Made by a program: the position numbers and the translations under genes
The notes under the pieces: model-generated
The model's input: only the letters and a program-made list of their open reading frames with translations
Database searches by the model: none
Told to the model about the DNA's origin: nothing
Assembly (NCBI RefSeq): GCF_006438875.1
Contig: NZ_RCZH01000003.1
Location: 62,937 to 126,936 of the forward strand
DNA: 64,000 nt
Source of the DNA: Flavobacterium pectinovorum
GTDB lineage: Bacteria > Bacteroidota > Bacteroidia > Flavobacteriales > Flavobacteriaceae
Direction of reading: 5' to 3'
In this document: positions 44,371 to 54,520 of the stretch, piece by piece
Position numbering within the stretch: position 1 is the first letter of the stretch
How the letters are laid out: every line of letters starts with the position of its first letter

Positions 44371-44522
44371 GGTTGTGTGGGTTTGGTTTATTTTTTTGTT
44401 TTGATCATTGTTAAAAGTAGTATTTTTTAACAAAATATTAGTAAAAAGTTCAATTATTTTACGACGAGTGTTTTAAAATACATTAATCGTCATTTTTACT
44501 TCACTTACGAGCTATTAAATCT

Positions 44523-44530
44523 TATATTTG
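44523..44530 (+). promoter_or_regulatory. -7 promoter element of ychF
   Basis: TATATTTG matches TAnnTTTG, about 158 bases before the ychF ATG; no clear -33 TTG. The 317-base gap 44371-44687 otherwise shows no gene or strong hairpin. Confidence 0.45.
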
Positions 44531-44687
44531 CAAAATTTTAAAGCCAAAAAATATCATTTCGGCAGAAACAAAAAATCAAAACATAAATTATATATCAATA
44601 AAGTTAGCACCTATATATTAAGGTAGAAGCATTAATGATAAGACCTGAGAAAGTCGGGATCAAATAAAAAATAAATAGAAACAACAG

Positions 44688-45782
44688 ATGAAAGCAGGAA
44701 TTGTAGGATTACCAAATGTTGGAAAATCAACATTATTTAATTGTTTATCTAATGCAAAAGCGCAAAGTGCCAACTTTCCGTTTTGTACAATCGAACCTAA
44801 TATTGGTGTTGTAAACGTTCCGGATCCAAGAATCAACAAATTAGAAGAATTGGTAAAACCAGAACGCGTACAAATGGCAACAGTTGATATTGTTGATATT
44901 GCAGGTTTGGTAAAAGGTGCAAGTAAAGGTGAAGGTCTTGGAAACCAATTTTTAGGAAATATCAGAGAGTGTAATGCTATCATTCACGTTGTACGTTGTT
45001 TTGATAATGATAATATTGTTCACGTTGACGGAAATGTAAATCCAATTCGTGACAAGGAAACAATTGATATTGAACTTCAATTAAAAGATTTAGAAACCGT
45101 TGAAAAACGTTTAGAAAAAGTAAATCGTGCCGCTAAAACCGGAAATAAAGAAGCGCAAACTGAAAAAGGACTTTTAGACCGAATCAGAGAGGCATTATTA
45201 CAAGCTAAATCAGCTCGTACGGTTGTACCTCAAGGTAATGACGAAGAAGTTTTAATGGAATCTTTTCAATTAATTACTGCAAAACCAGTTTTATACGTTT
45301 GTAATGTTGATGAAAGTTCTGCAGTAAGCGGAAATAAATATGTAGATCAGATTCGTGAATTAGTAAAAGATGAAGGTGCTGAAGTAATTATCCTTTCAGT
45401 AGGAGCAGAGGCCGATATTACAGAGTTAGAAAGCTACGAAGAGCGTCAGGTTTTCCTTGAAGATATGGGATTAACAGAGCCGGGAGCGTCAGTTTTAATT
45501 CGTGCAGCTTACAAATTACTAAAACAGCAAACTTACTTTACCGCAGGTGTAAAAGAAGTTCGTGCCTGGACAATCAATATTGGTTCAACAGCGCCACAAG
45601 CAGCAGGGGTTATCCACACTGATTTCGAAAAAGGATTCATTCGTGCCGAAGTTATTTCATACGAAGATTACGTTCAATACGGTTCAGAAGCAAAAGCAAA
45701 AGAAGCAGGAAAATTCAAAGTAGAAGGAAAAGAATATATCGTAAAAGATGGTGATGTAATGCACTTCCGTTTTAACGTTTAA
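44688..45782 (+). CDS. ychF: Obg-like ATPase YchF
   Basis: Universally conserved P-loop NTPase linked to ribosomes and stress response. 364 residues with G1 GLPNVGKST, G3 DIAGLVKGASKGEGLGNQFL (shown up to 20), the altered G4 NVDE (in place of NKxD, which makes YchF prefer ATP), a coiled-coil insertion (about 130-165) and the C-terminal TGS domain (about 280-364, FTAGVKEVRAWTI). Length and start fit exactly. Single gene with its own terminator. Confidence 0.97.
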   Translation: MKAGIVGLPNVGKSTLFNCLSNAKAQSANFPFCTIEPNIGVVNVPDPRINKLEELVKPERVQMATVDIVDIAGLVKGASKGEGLGNQFLGNIRECNAIIHVVRCFDNDNIVHVDGNVNPIRDKETIDIELQLKDLETVEKRLEKVNRAAKTGNKEAQTEKGLLDRIREALLQAKSARTVVPQGNDEEVLMESFQLITAKPVLYVCNVDESSAVSGNKYVDQIRELVKDEGAEVIILSVGAEADITELESYEERQVFLEDMGLTEPGASVLIRAAYKLLKQQTYFTAGVKEVRAWTINIGSTAPQAAGVIHTDFEKGFIRAEVISYEDYVQYGSEAKAKEAGKFKVEGKEYIVKDGDVMHFRFNV

Positions 45783-45837
45783 AATTCTGGAGAATAGAGA
45801 ATCAAGATTATAGAAAATAGAATAAAGAGAATAGACT

Positions 45838-45868
45838 AAACTGCTGGAGAGATTCAGCAGTTTTTTTT
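45838..45868 (+). terminator. Terminator of ychF
   Basis: AAACTGCTG (45838-45846) pairs with CAGCAGTTT (45855-45863), followed by a run of T; 55 bases after the stop. Confidence 0.85.
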
Positions 45869-45897
45869 ATGCGTTAAAAAAGGAATCTGCGTAAAGT

Positions 45898-46003
45898 TTG
45901 TCATTTCGACCGAAGGGAGAAATCACACAAGAAACTCCGCAAAGAATATCGCCAATCTTTACCGATTAGCGAGTGTGATTTCTCCCTTCGGTCGAAATGA
46001 CAA
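45898..46003. repeat. Dispersed inverted repeat copy 2 (GTCATTTCGAC type)
   Basis: Perfect 31-base arms (45898-45928 / 45973-46003) around a 44-base centre. Arm sequence matches the element at 19995-20083 apart from a few bases (extra C and G in the AAGG block), while the centres differ. Confidence 0.9.
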
Positions 46004-46046
46004 AAAATGAGATTAAATTTCTGAAAAAAAAACACAAGCCAAAAAA

Positions 46047-46085
46047 AAATCCGTGTAAATCCGCGCTTTCGCTTTAGCGAATCCG
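46047..46085 (-). repeat. Dispersed repeat copy 2 (CGCGGATT type)
   Basis: Inverted relative of 18261-18299, with about four differences in 39 bases, keeping the TTCGCTTTAGCGAA palindrome. It lies between ychF and the TIGR02117 gene, directly after the other dispersed repeat; together they fill the 389-base gap 45783-46171. Confidence 0.75.
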
Positions 46086-46171
46086 TATTATCCGCGTGCC
46101 ATCATTTTTTTGGCTCAAAAATTGGTTACAACAAAAAAGACCTTTTTATAAACCTTAAAATAACCAACCAA

Positions 46172-46849
46172 ATGCTAAAAAAGACCTTCAAATTTCTAGG
46201 CTGGACCATCCTCGGAATCATTACTTTTCTTGTTTTATATGTAATCTCTGTTTATCTGATTTCTAAAATCACTGTGAATTCAGATATTGCAAAAGTGGAT
46301 GAAAAAGATGCAATTCCTATTTACATACTTTCAAACGGAGTTCACACTGATATTGTAGTTCCAATTACGAATGAAATTAAAGATTGGAGGAAGGAAATCC
46401 AATTCAGTCAAACACAATCAAAAGACAGTCTCATGCAATTTGTAGGTTTTGGTTGGGGCGATAAAGGATTTTATTTACATACACCAGAATGGTCGGATTT
46501 AAAAGCAAGTACGGCTTTAAAAGCTATTTTTGGAGTTAGTTCGTCAGCAATGCATACTACATTTTTTAAACAACTAAAAGAAGGCGAAAATTGTAAACGC
46601 ATCCTGATTTCAAAAGAAGACTATCAAAAGTTAGTAACTTATATTTCAGAAAGTTTTAATAATCCCACAAACCCGGAATGGATTCAAGGTTATAGCTATG
46701 GAAAGAAAGATGCTTTTTATGAAGCCAAAGGAAGTTATAGTCTTTTTTATACTTGTAATACCTGGGCAAATTGTGCTTTGAAAGCTGCCAATCAAAAAGC
46801 AAGTTTGTGGACGATTTATGATAAAGGGATTTTCTGTCATTATCAATAA
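46172..46849 (+). CDS. TIGR02117/DUF2459 family protein
   Basis: 225 residues with an N-terminal membrane helix (about 10-33) and a periplasmic domain. Family blocks visible: ILSNGVHTDIVVP, FVGFGWGDKGFYLHTPEW, and FYTCNTWANCALKAAN, where Cys and the earlier His could form a NlpC/P60-like catalytic pair. That catalysis is inference. It is 8 bases upstream of the following lipoprotein gene, so the two likely form an operon. Confidence 0.82.
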   Translation: MLKKTFKFLGWTILGIITFLVLYVISVYLISKITVNSDIAKVDEKDAIPIYILSNGVHTDIVVPITNEIKDWRKEIQFSQTQSKDSLMQFVGFGWGDKGFYLHTPEWSDLKASTALKAIFGVSSSAMHTTFFKQLKEGENCKRILISKEDYQKLVTYISESFNNPTNPEWIQGYSYGKKDAFYEAKGSYSLFYTCNTWANCALKAANQKASLWTIYDKGIFCHYQ

Positions 46850-46857
46850 AAGCAGCT

Positions 46858-47532
46858 ATGAAAAAGATAATACTAATTCTCGTTTTACTTGTCGTTTTAA
46901 CTTCCTGTAAAAAAGCTGATAGACCAGCGTGTGATAGTTGTTTAACTTTCTATTTTGAAAATCCGCAACCAAATAATGATTCAGAATTAACAGGTTTTCC
47001 TGCTAAGTTCAAAGGATTGTATATGAATAGTGATTCTATTTTTATTCGAATTGAAGAAGACAGGATTTTAAGAGAATCTTACTTTAAAATTAGAATTCAC
47101 AAAAATGAACTGGATTCATTAAAACAAGAATTTGATATTGAAAATCATCAATTAGTAGAAAAAGCTACACATAAAAAACTTGATCTGTTAGTAAAAGGGG
47201 ATTCATTAGAAATAGTAAGTAAAGATATTGACACTATTTTTAGATTTTCACTTAATAACAAGGCAAAACGTATCAATGGTCAATTAGTATTAAGTAGAAG
47301 AGATTCTATATTTTGGAATGTTCAGTTTCTTTCAATTGAAAAAAATACAATTAAGTTTAAAAATATTTATGAAAAAGAAGATTTAAAGAAATTAGATTCG
47401 GTTACCCAAATTAAAGGGATAATGTTAGATTCAACTTCTTATTTAATAAAACCAACCCGACGTGAGTTTAAAGATATTTTAAAAATTAAAGATTTAGGGA
47501 CAGATCTGCAATATGATAAGGTTTCAAAATAA
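46858..47532 (+). CDS. Lipoprotein of unknown function
   Basis: 224 residues with lipobox LTSC (Cys about 17) and a second Cys pair nearby (PACDSCLTF). The rest is mixed alpha/beta without recognised motif. It follows TIGR02117 by 8 bases. No homology guess is justified. Confidence 0.65.
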   Translation: MKKIILILVLLVVLTSCKKADRPACDSCLTFYFENPQPNNDSELTGFPAKFKGLYMNSDSIFIRIEEDRILRESYFKIRIHKNELDSLKQEFDIENHQLVEKATHKKLDLLVKGDSLEIVSKDIDTIFRFSLNNKAKRINGQLVLSRRDSIFWNVQFLSIEKNTIKFKNIYEKEDLKKLDSVTQIKGIMLDSTSYLIKPTRREFKDILKIKDLGTDLQYDKVSK

Positions 47533-47630
47533 AAAGAAGCTCAAAATCACATGGTAAAAATGTAATTTTTGCCGAAAAAGCAACAATTCAAAATTTTTGG
47601 AAATTTCATAAATTTGAGAGAATATCAAAA

Positions 47631-48599
47631 ATGCAGTACATGAAAATCAAAAATATATTCTCCAAAACCTGGTTTCTTCTAAAAAACACCTTTTTACAGT
47701 TTAACGATGATAATGCGATTAAACTAAGTGCAGCATTGGCATATTACACCATATTTGCCTTGCCGCCTTTATTAATTATTATCATCACAATTTGTGGTTT
47801 CTTTTTTGGAGAAGAAGCTGTAACAGGAGAATTGTATGGACAAATTAATGGTTTAGTAGGTAATGGTGCGGCGAGTCAAATTCAGGAAGCTATAAAAAAT
47901 GTGCAGTTATCTGGCGATAATGTTTTTGCAACCGTTTTCGGAATCGTTATGTTGTTAATTGGAGCGTCCGGAGTTTTTGCTGAAATACAAAGCTCTATAA
48001 ATTTTATTTGGGGATTACGTGCAAAACCAGACAAAGGGATTAAAAAATTTATTCAAAATCGCTTAATGTCATTCTCTATGATTGCTTCGGTTGGATTTTT
48101 AATGTTGGTCAGTCTTTTTATAAGTACAACTTTAGATTTACTGAGTTCACGTCTAAAAGTATATTTTCCGGAGAGTACAGTTTATTTATTTTATGTGGTT
48201 AATATAGTTATTGTGCTAGCGAGTATTACAACTCTTTTTGCCATTATTTTTAGAACATTGCCTGACGGAAAAATAAGATGGAAAGATGCTTTTATAGGAT
48301 CAGGAGTTACAGCTATCCTTTTTATGATAGGTAAATTTGCCATTGGTTTTTATTTAGGAAGTTCTACAGTTGCATCTGTGTACGGTGCGGCAGGTTCTGT
48401 TATAATAATTCTGGTTTGGGTGTATTATTCGGCAATAATTCTGTACTTTGGAGCAGAATTTACGAAAGTCTATGCTAAATCTTATGGAGGAAAAATCTAT
48501 CCAAACGAATATTCTGTAGAAATAGCAAAAGAGATTTATGAAATCGACGAACCAAAAAAAGAACCAATAGAAGAAATATTACAAAAAGAGAAACCATGA
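47631..48599 (+). CDS. YihY/BrkB-family inner-membrane protein
   Basis: 322 residues with six hydrophobic helices between about 30 and 270. The N-terminal NDDNAIKLSAALAYYTIFAL and the late GAAGSVIIILVWVYYSAIIL, GAEFTKVYA are family hallmarks. Function in bacteria is unsettled (not RNase BN). An ATG nine bases downstream (47640) is an alternative start. It overlaps the next gene by 4 bases, so the two are translationally coupled. Confidence 0.88.
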   Translation: MQYMKIKNIFSKTWFLLKNTFLQFNDDNAIKLSAALAYYTIFALPPLLIIIITICGFFFGEEAVTGELYGQINGLVGNGAASQIQEAIKNVQLSGDNVFATVFGIVMLLIGASGVFAEIQSSINFIWGLRAKPDKGIKKFIQNRLMSFSMIASVGFLMLVSLFISTTLDLLSSRLKVYFPESTVYLFYVVNIVIVLASITTLFAIIFRTLPDGKIRWKDAFIGSGVTAILFMIGKFAIGFYLGSSTVASVYGAAGSVIIILVWVYYSAIILYFGAEFTKVYAKSYGGKIYPNEYSVEIAKEIYEIDEPKKEPIEEILQKEKP

Positions 48600-49120
48600 A
48601 AATTGTAGCCTTTGGAGGAAGTAACAGTCAGCATTCTATCAACAAACATTTTGCAACTTATGCAGCTAGTTTATTTGAAAATGCAGAGGTCGAAGTTTTA
48701 GACTTAAATGATTTTGCAATGCCTTTATTTAGTGTTGATTTAGAAAAAGAAATTGGTCAGCATGAACTTGCAAAAGCATTTCTGAAAAAGATAGAAAGTG
48801 CAGATGTTTTAGTTGTTTCTTTGGCAGAAAATAATGGAAACTATTCTGCAGCTTTCAAAAACTTATTTGATTGGTGTTCCAGAATAACGAAAGAAGTTTT
48901 TCAGCAAAAACCGATGCTATTATTGGCAACTTCTCCTGGACCAAGAGGAGGCGCATCCGTTTTAGAGATTGCAAATAATGCTTTGCCAAGATATGGAGCG
49001 CAAATAAAAGGTACGTATTCATTGCCAACTTTCAATGCGAATTTTGATTTAGTACAAAATAAAATTTCAAATACCGAGTTAGATAAGGAACTAAAAGATA
49101 TTATAAAAGCTTGCCTCTAA
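48596..49120 (+). CDS. NAD(P)H-dependent FMN reductase-type flavoprotein
   Basis: 174 residues, flavodoxin-like fold. The FMN phosphate loop is AFGGSNSQHSINKHF (about 4-18), and LLLATSPGPRGGASVLEIA (about 100-118) contains the SPGxxGG-like loop of NADPH-dependent FMN reductases. It probably acts as a quinone or azo reductase. Starts in the stop of yihY. Confidence 0.85.
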   Translation: MKIVAFGGSNSQHSINKHFATYAASLFENAEVEVLDLNDFAMPLFSVDLEKEIGQHELAKAFLKKIESADVLVVSLAENNGNYSAAFKNLFDWCSRITKEVFQQKPMLLLATSPGPRGGASVLEIANNALPRYGAQIKGTYSLPTFNANFDLVQNKISNTELDKELKDIIKACL

Positions 49121-49124
49121 TTCG

Positions 49125-50102
49125 ATGAAAATAAAAAAGATTACAATTCTATTTCTTTTTATAAATGCCATTTTCCTGCACTTTTCCTACTCGCAGGAAT
49201 ATAATGCGATAGATAAGATTATACTGAAATACCCAAAACATTTTAGTTCAACGGAAATTTTAGCGGAAAGAATTGAAAAAGATTTTTCGACTGAACATGA
49301 TAAGGCAAGAGCTATTTACAGCTGGATTGCTTTAAATATAAAGTATGACTATAAATCGTACTTAAATCCTGCGAAACCAATCAGATTTAGCTACAGAAAT
49401 GAAGCCGAAAAACAAAAACAGATAGAATCTTTAAAGGATAAAACATGGCAAAAAGCATTTGATTCTCAAAAAGCAGTTTGTGAAGGTTTTACACTTTTAT
49501 ATCAGCACTTAGCGTCTTTAGTTGGTTTAAAATCCGAAGTGATTCGTGGTGATTCTAAGCGATTGTTAAGCGATATTGGTCGTCAAAATTCACAGTCAAA
49601 TCATGCCTGGAATATCGTTCAGATTGACAGAAAATGGATTTTGGTAGATGCCACATGGGGACAAGGATATTATGACAGTAATAAAAAAGCAATGGTGAAT
49701 TATTTTAATTCGGTTTATTTTGATACCGATCCCAAGTACTTTTTTGCGAAGCATTTTCCTGATTCCGGAGTTTATCTAAATGAAAAACTAAACAAAGAAG
49801 ATTTCTTAAACGGACCACTTATTTTTGATGCTACAATCGAAGGAGATAATGAGATCTTATCGCCAAATTCAGGAATAATAGAAGCAAATGACGGTGATAA
49901 AATCACTTTTAGAATTAAAAATATTTCAAAAACAGATACACTTTTTTATTTGAAAAAGGGCAGACCTGCTAAAATTGAAAATCCAAGAGAAGTAAGAGGA
50001 GCTTTAGAATTTCAAGTTACCTACGATAAAAAAATGGGCTCTTATATTACTTTTTTTCTATATCAGAACAGTATAGCTTCTTTCAAAATAATTCCGAAAT
50101 AA
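49125..50102 (+). CDS. Secreted transglutaminase-like cysteine protein, paralogue A
   Basis: 325 residues with a signal peptide (about 1-24, ending SYSQE). Transglutaminase-like core with catalytic Cys119 (AVCEGF), His160 (HAWNIV) and Asp175 (VDATWG), followed by a C-terminal beta domain (about 225-325). Such proteins act as peptidases or transglutaminases in the periplasm. The gene is four bases after the FMN-reductase gene, and its closest relative is the following gene. Confidence 0.85.
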   Translation: MKIKKITILFLFINAIFLHFSYSQEYNAIDKIILKYPKHFSSTEILAERIEKDFSTEHDKARAIYSWIALNIKYDYKSYLNPAKPIRFSYRNEAEKQKQIESLKDKTWQKAFDSQKAVCEGFTLLYQHLASLVGLKSEVIRGDSKRLLSDIGRQNSQSNHAWNIVQIDRKWILVDATWGQGYYDSNKKAMVNYFNSVYFDTDPKYFFAKHFPDSGVYLNEKLNKEDFLNGPLIFDATIEGDNEILSPNSGIIEANDGDKITFRIKNISKTDTLFYLKKGRPAKIENPREVRGALEFQVTYDKKMGSYITFFLYQNSIASFKIIPK

Positions 50103-50153
50103 TTAAAAAATAAATTTATTCAATTTTAACCTAACTAAACCTAATTACCTGTT

Positions 50154-51137
50154 ATGGCAATAAGAAAAATCGCCTTTGTATTCCTTTTTTTGAATGTTGT
50201 TTTTTTAAATTCGTCTTATTCTCAAAGATATAGTGCATTGGATAGTATTGTTTTAAAATACCCAAGTTTTGGAAGTCCAGAAAAATTAGCAGAAAGAATT
50301 CAAAAAGACTTCACATCAGAACATGATAAAGCAAGAGCAATTTATAGTTGGATTGCATTGAATTTGAATTATGACTTAAAGACTTATTTAGATCCGCCAG
50401 AACCAAAAACTTTTACTTCTAAAAATGAATTAGAAAATGCGAAGCAAATTCAATTGGCGCATGCAAGTACCACTCAGAAAGCATTTAGATCTAAAAAAGC
50501 AGTATGCGAGGGATTTTCTTTGTTGTACCAGCAGTTGGCGACATTATCAGGATTAAAATGTCAGTTTGTAACTGGAGATTCTAAAAGATTATTAAATGAT
50601 ATTGGCAGAAAAAGATTAGGATCAAACCATGCCTGGAATACAGTTCAAATCGATGGAAAATGGATATTGATTGATGCTACGTGGGGAGAAGGATATTTTG
50701 ATGAAAAGCGTCAGGTGAGTGTAAAGAAATTTACGCCTATTTATTTTGATATGGCTCCTGATTATTTCTACATGACACATTTCCCGGAGTCGTCAATGTA
50801 TGCAGGTAACACCGGAAATAAAGAAGCATTTTTGAATGGACCACTTATTTATAATGAATTCGTAGATAATTCCTGCGAAATTTCAGCCCCTTTTTCAGGA
50901 GTTGTTCACGCAAATGATGGAGATAAAATAACCTTTCAAATTAAAAATATTTCAAGACTGGAGGATCTTTATTATTTGAATAAAAAAGAAGAGCATGTCA
51001 AGATTGAAAATCCAAAAGAAAAAGACGGACAATTAGAATTTCAGGTTACTTATAACAGAAAATATGGCCGATTTATAACTTTTTTTCTCTCTAACCAAGC
51101 TCTAGCCGCTTTCAAAATAGTTCCGAAACAAATATGA
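50154..51137 (+). CDS. Secreted transglutaminase-like cysteine protein, paralogue B
   Basis: 327 residues, clearly related over the whole length to paralogue A (shared ARAIYSWIALN, KAVCEG, GDSKRLL.DIG, NGPLI). The triad is intact: Cys118, His159, Asp174. Signal peptide about 1-24 (SYSQR). Follows A after 51 bases, so it arose by tandem duplication. Divergence is spread evenly along the length, and both active sites are kept, which suggests both are in use. Confidence 0.85.
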   Translation: MAIRKIAFVFLFLNVVFLNSSYSQRYSALDSIVLKYPSFGSPEKLAERIQKDFTSEHDKARAIYSWIALNLNYDLKTYLDPPEPKTFTSKNELENAKQIQLAHASTTQKAFRSKKAVCEGFSLLYQQLATLSGLKCQFVTGDSKRLLNDIGRKRLGSNHAWNTVQIDGKWILIDATWGEGYFDEKRQVSVKKFTPIYFDMAPDYFYMTHFPESSMYAGNTGNKEAFLNGPLIYNEFVDNSCEISAPFSGVVHANDGDKITFQIKNISRLEDLYYLNKKEEHVKIENPKEKDGQLEFQVTYNRKYGRFITFFLSNQALAAFKIVPKQI

Positions 51138-51227
51138 TTGAGATGTTTGTTTGAAGGATTTTCTACTTTTAATGAATTGACGTATCTTAGCATTTAAGGT
51201 TTTGAAAATTAACATAATAATTCTATT

Positions 51228-52403
51228 ATGGAAACAGCTTTCCTGAAATCAATTTTAGATAATGATTTCTATAAATTTACGATGCAGCATACTGTTATAA
51301 AACTTTTTCCAAAGGCAAGAGTTCGTTACGGTTTTATAAATAGAGGTAAACATATTTTTCCACCGGGTTTTGCAGATTTACTTCGGAAATCAGTTGATGC
51401 AATGGCTGACCTGCGATTAACAAAAGAAGAAAAACAATATTTATCCCATCACTGCCCATATTTAGATCCTACCTATTTCGATTTTTTGCAGGGATATATT
51501 TATGATCCTTCAGAAGTTCAAATCACTCAGGAAGGATCTGAAATAAAAGTTACTGTTGAAGGGTATTGGTATCGGACCATTTTGTGGGAAGTGCCGTTGA
51601 TGGCCTTAATTTCGGAACTTTATTATAAAGCCAATCATTTAATTCGTGTAAACGACGAAGCCGTGAAAGAGCTGACTAAAAATAAAATTGATAATTATAA
51701 TACGCTTGGAGTTTCGATTTTAGAATTTGGTACAAGGCGCCGTCATTCTTATGATGTACATGTTTTGATAAACGATACGCTTCGAACATTTGGTTCTGAA
51801 AGTTTTATAGGAACCAGCAATGTACATTTTGCAATGGTCAATAATAAACGACCTTTAGGAACGCATGCTCATGAATGGTTTATGTTTCATGCGGCACAAT
51901 ATGGGTTCAAAATGGCTAATTTTATGAGTCTTGAGCACTGGACACAGGTTTACGGAGGGGATCTTGGTATTGCCTTAACAGACACTTATACTACAGAGAT
52001 TTTCTTTAGTCAATTTGATAAAAAATATTCTAAACTTTTTGACGGCGTTCGTCATGATAGCGGAGATCCAATTGAGTTTGCGCAGAAAGTAATTTCGCAT
52101 TACAATAAAATGGGGATTGATCCGAAGTCTAAAGTGATTGTTTTTTCGGATTCTCTAAATTATGATAAAGTAAAAAGCATTACAGATTTTTGTAAAGATA
52201 AAATCAAAATGTCATTTGGAATCGGAACCAATTTTACCAACGATGTAGGCTTGCCGTCGATGAATATGGTTATAAAATTAACAGAAGTTAAACTTGAAAA
52301 TCGACATTGGGAAGGAGTTGTAAAACTTTCTGATGAAAAAAATAAAAATACGGGAACTCCCGAAATGATTGATTTGGCGAAAGAAGTACTGGGAATCAAG
52401 TAG
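51228..52403 (+). CDS. pncB: Nicotinate phosphoribosyltransferase
   Basis: NAD salvage: nicotinate plus PRPP to nicotinate mononucleotide, ATP-assisted. 391 residues with KSILDNDFYKFTMQHTVIK at the N-terminus, FGTRRRHSYDVH, the phosphorylated-His region GTSNVHFAMVNNKRPLGTHA, LTDTYTTEIF and VRHDSGDPIEF. Complete and of normal length. Own transcription unit by spacing of 90 bases. Confidence 0.95.
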   Translation: METAFLKSILDNDFYKFTMQHTVIKLFPKARVRYGFINRGKHIFPPGFADLLRKSVDAMADLRLTKEEKQYLSHHCPYLDPTYFDFLQGYIYDPSEVQITQEGSEIKVTVEGYWYRTILWEVPLMALISELYYKANHLIRVNDEAVKELTKNKIDNYNTLGVSILEFGTRRRHSYDVHVLINDTLRTFGSESFIGTSNVHFAMVNNKRPLGTHAHEWFMFHAAQYGFKMANFMSLEHWTQVYGGDLGIALTDTYTTEIFFSQFDKKYSKLFDGVRHDSGDPIEFAQKVISHYNKMGIDPKSKVIVFSDSLNYDKVKSITDFCKDKIKMSFGIGTNFTNDVGLPSMNMVIKLTEVKLENRHWEGVVKLSDEKNKNTGTPEMIDLAKEVLGIK

Positions 52404-52565
52404 TAATTTTTGTCTTAGAAATTGATTTTTTCTACTTTTAAAGTGTGTGTTTTTTTAAAATCAATTTAAATAGGATTCAAAGCTGTTATTAATCGTAACA
52501 AAAAGAAAATACGCTTTTATTTTTTGACTATAAATGGTACATTAGCCAAAAATCCAATTTACTTT

Positions 52566-54434
52566 ATGCTAGAGCAAAATCAATATACCGAAGATAATAT
52601 TCGATCACTCGATTGGAAAGAACATATCCGTATGCGTCCCGGAATGTATATCGGAAAATTGGGAGATGGATCTTCTCCGGATGATGGTATTTATATTCTG
52701 TTAAAAGAGGTTTTAGACAACTGTATCGATGAGTTCGTAATGGGCTCGGGAAAAACTATTGAAGTGACTATCAAGGATAAAACGGTTTCGGTTCGTGATT
52801 ACGGACGTGGAATTCCGTTAGGAAAAGTGGTTGATGTAGTTTCGAAAATGAATACGGGAGGGAAGTACGATTCTAAAGCTTTTCAGAAATCAGTAGGTTT
52901 GAACGGTGTCGGAACAAAAGCAGTAAATGCACTTTCGAATTATTTTCGTGTAGAATCAGTTCGTGATGATAAACAAAAAGGAGCTGAATTTTCTGCGGGA
53001 AATTTAGTTTTAGAAGAAGATATAATTGAAACAACTAAGCGAAAAGGAACAAAAGTTACCTTTACGCCAGATGAAACGATCTTTAAAAATTACAAATTCC
53101 GTATGGAATATGTCATTAAAATGGTTAAAAACTATTGTTACCTAAACAATGGTTTAACGATTTTATTCAATGGTGAAAAATACATTTCAGAGAATGGTCT
53201 TCGTGATTTATTAGAAGAAACCATTAGTGAAGATGATTTAGAATATCCAATTATTCACTTAAAAGATCATGATATTGAGATCGCTTTAACACACAGTAAA
53301 ACACAATATAGCGAAGAATATCATTCTTTTGTCAACGGACAGAACACCACACAAGGAGGAACGCACTTAGCGGCATACAGAGAAGCAATTGTAAAAACTA
53401 TTCGTGAGTTTTACAATAAAAACTTTGAAGCTTCTGATGTTCGTAAATCTATTGTAAGTGCGATTAGTATTAAAGTAATGGAACCTGTTTTTGAATCACA
53501 AACAAAAACTAAATTAGGTTCGACAGATATGGGTTCTGATGATGGAACACCGGCAGTTTCTGTTCGTACTTTTGTAAATGACTTCGTAAAGAATAAATTA
53601 GACAATTACTTACATAAAAATACGCCAACTGCAGAAGCATTATTGCGTAAAATTCTTCAGGCAGAACGTGAACGTAAAGAATTATCAGGAATTAGAAAAC
53701 TGGCGACAGATCGTGCTAAAAAAGCCAATCTTCATAATAAAAAATTAAGAGATTGTCGTGCGCATCTTCCTGATACTAAAAATCCAAGAAACTTAGAAAG
53801 TACGCTTTTTATTACCGAGGGAGATTCGGCTTCCGGATCGATTACAAAGTCGCGTGACGTGAATACACAAGCCGTTTTTAGTTTACGTGGTAAGCCTTTG
53901 AACTCCTACGGAATGAGCAAAAAAATCGTGTATGAAAATGAGGAATTCAATTTATTGCAAGCAGCATTGGATATCGAAGACGGATTGGAAAAATTACGTT
54001 ACAACAATATCGTAATCGCAACCGATGCCGATGTCGATGGAATGCACATTCGTTTGTTGTTAATTACTTTTTTCCTGCAGTTTTTTCCTGAATTAATCAA
54101 GGAAGGACATTTGTATATTTTGCAAACACCACTTTTCAGGGTTCGAAATAAAAAAGAAACCATCTATTGTTATTCTGAAGAGGAAAGAAGAGATGCTATT
54201 GAAAAACTAAAACCAAAACCGGAAATTACCCGATTTAAAGGATTGGGAGAGATTTCACCAGATGAGTTTAAGAATTTTATTGGAGAAACAATTCGCCTTG
54301 ATCCAATTATGATGGATAAAAACACTTCGATTGAGCAATTACTATCTTTCTATATGGGTAAAAATACTCCGGACAGACAAGAGTTTATTATCAAGAACTT
54401 GAAGGTAGAGTTGGATGCGGTTGAGGAAGTTTAA
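52566..54434 (+). CDS. parE: DNA topoisomerase IV subunit B
   Basis: ATPase/TOPRIM subunit that decatenates chromosomes with ParC. 622 residues from ATG 52566 ([19 protein letters not shown]); an upstream TTG at 52524 is less likely. GHKL ATPase motifs: [10 protein letters not shown], the G1 [42 protein letters not shown] and [13 protein letters not shown]-terminal LRYNNI.. and KGLGEIS regions present. Interrupted from parC by an unrelated gene. Confidence 0.95.
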   Translation: MLEQNQYTEDNIRSLDWKEHIRMRPGMYIGKLGDGSSPDDGIYILLKEVLDNCIDEFVMGSGKTIEVTIKDKTVSVRDYGRGIPLGKVVDVVSKMNTGGKYDSKAFQKSVGLNGVGTKAVNALSNYFRVESVRDDKQKGAEFSAGNLVLEEDIIETTKRKGTKVTFTPDETIFKNYKFRMEYVIKMVKNYCYLNNGLTILFNGEKYISENGLRDLLEETISEDDLEYPIIHLKDHDIEIALTHSKTQYSEEYHSFVNGQNTTQGGTHLAAYREAIVKTIREFYNKNFEASDVRKSIVSAISIKVMEPVFESQTKTKLGSTDMGSDDGTPAVSVRTFVNDFVKNKLDNYLHKNTPTAEALLRKILQAERERKELSGIRKLATDRAKKANLHNKKLRDCRAHLPDTKNPRNLESTLFITEGDSASGSITKSRDVNTQAVFSLRGKPLNSYGMSKKIVYENEEFNLLQAALDIEDGLEKLRYNNIVIATDADVDGMHIRLLLITFFLQFFPELIKEGHLYILQTPLFRVRNKKETIYCYSEEERRDAIEKLKPKPEITRFKGLGEISPDEFKNFIGETIRLDPIMMDKNTSIEQLLSFYMGKNTPDRQEFIIKNLKVELDAVEEV

Positions 54435-54520
54435 TAATTTTGAAAAATCAAAAATACACGATTTAATTAAGAGTTCTAATTCAAAATAACTAATAGGAAG
54501 ATATAAATATCTAAATTGTA

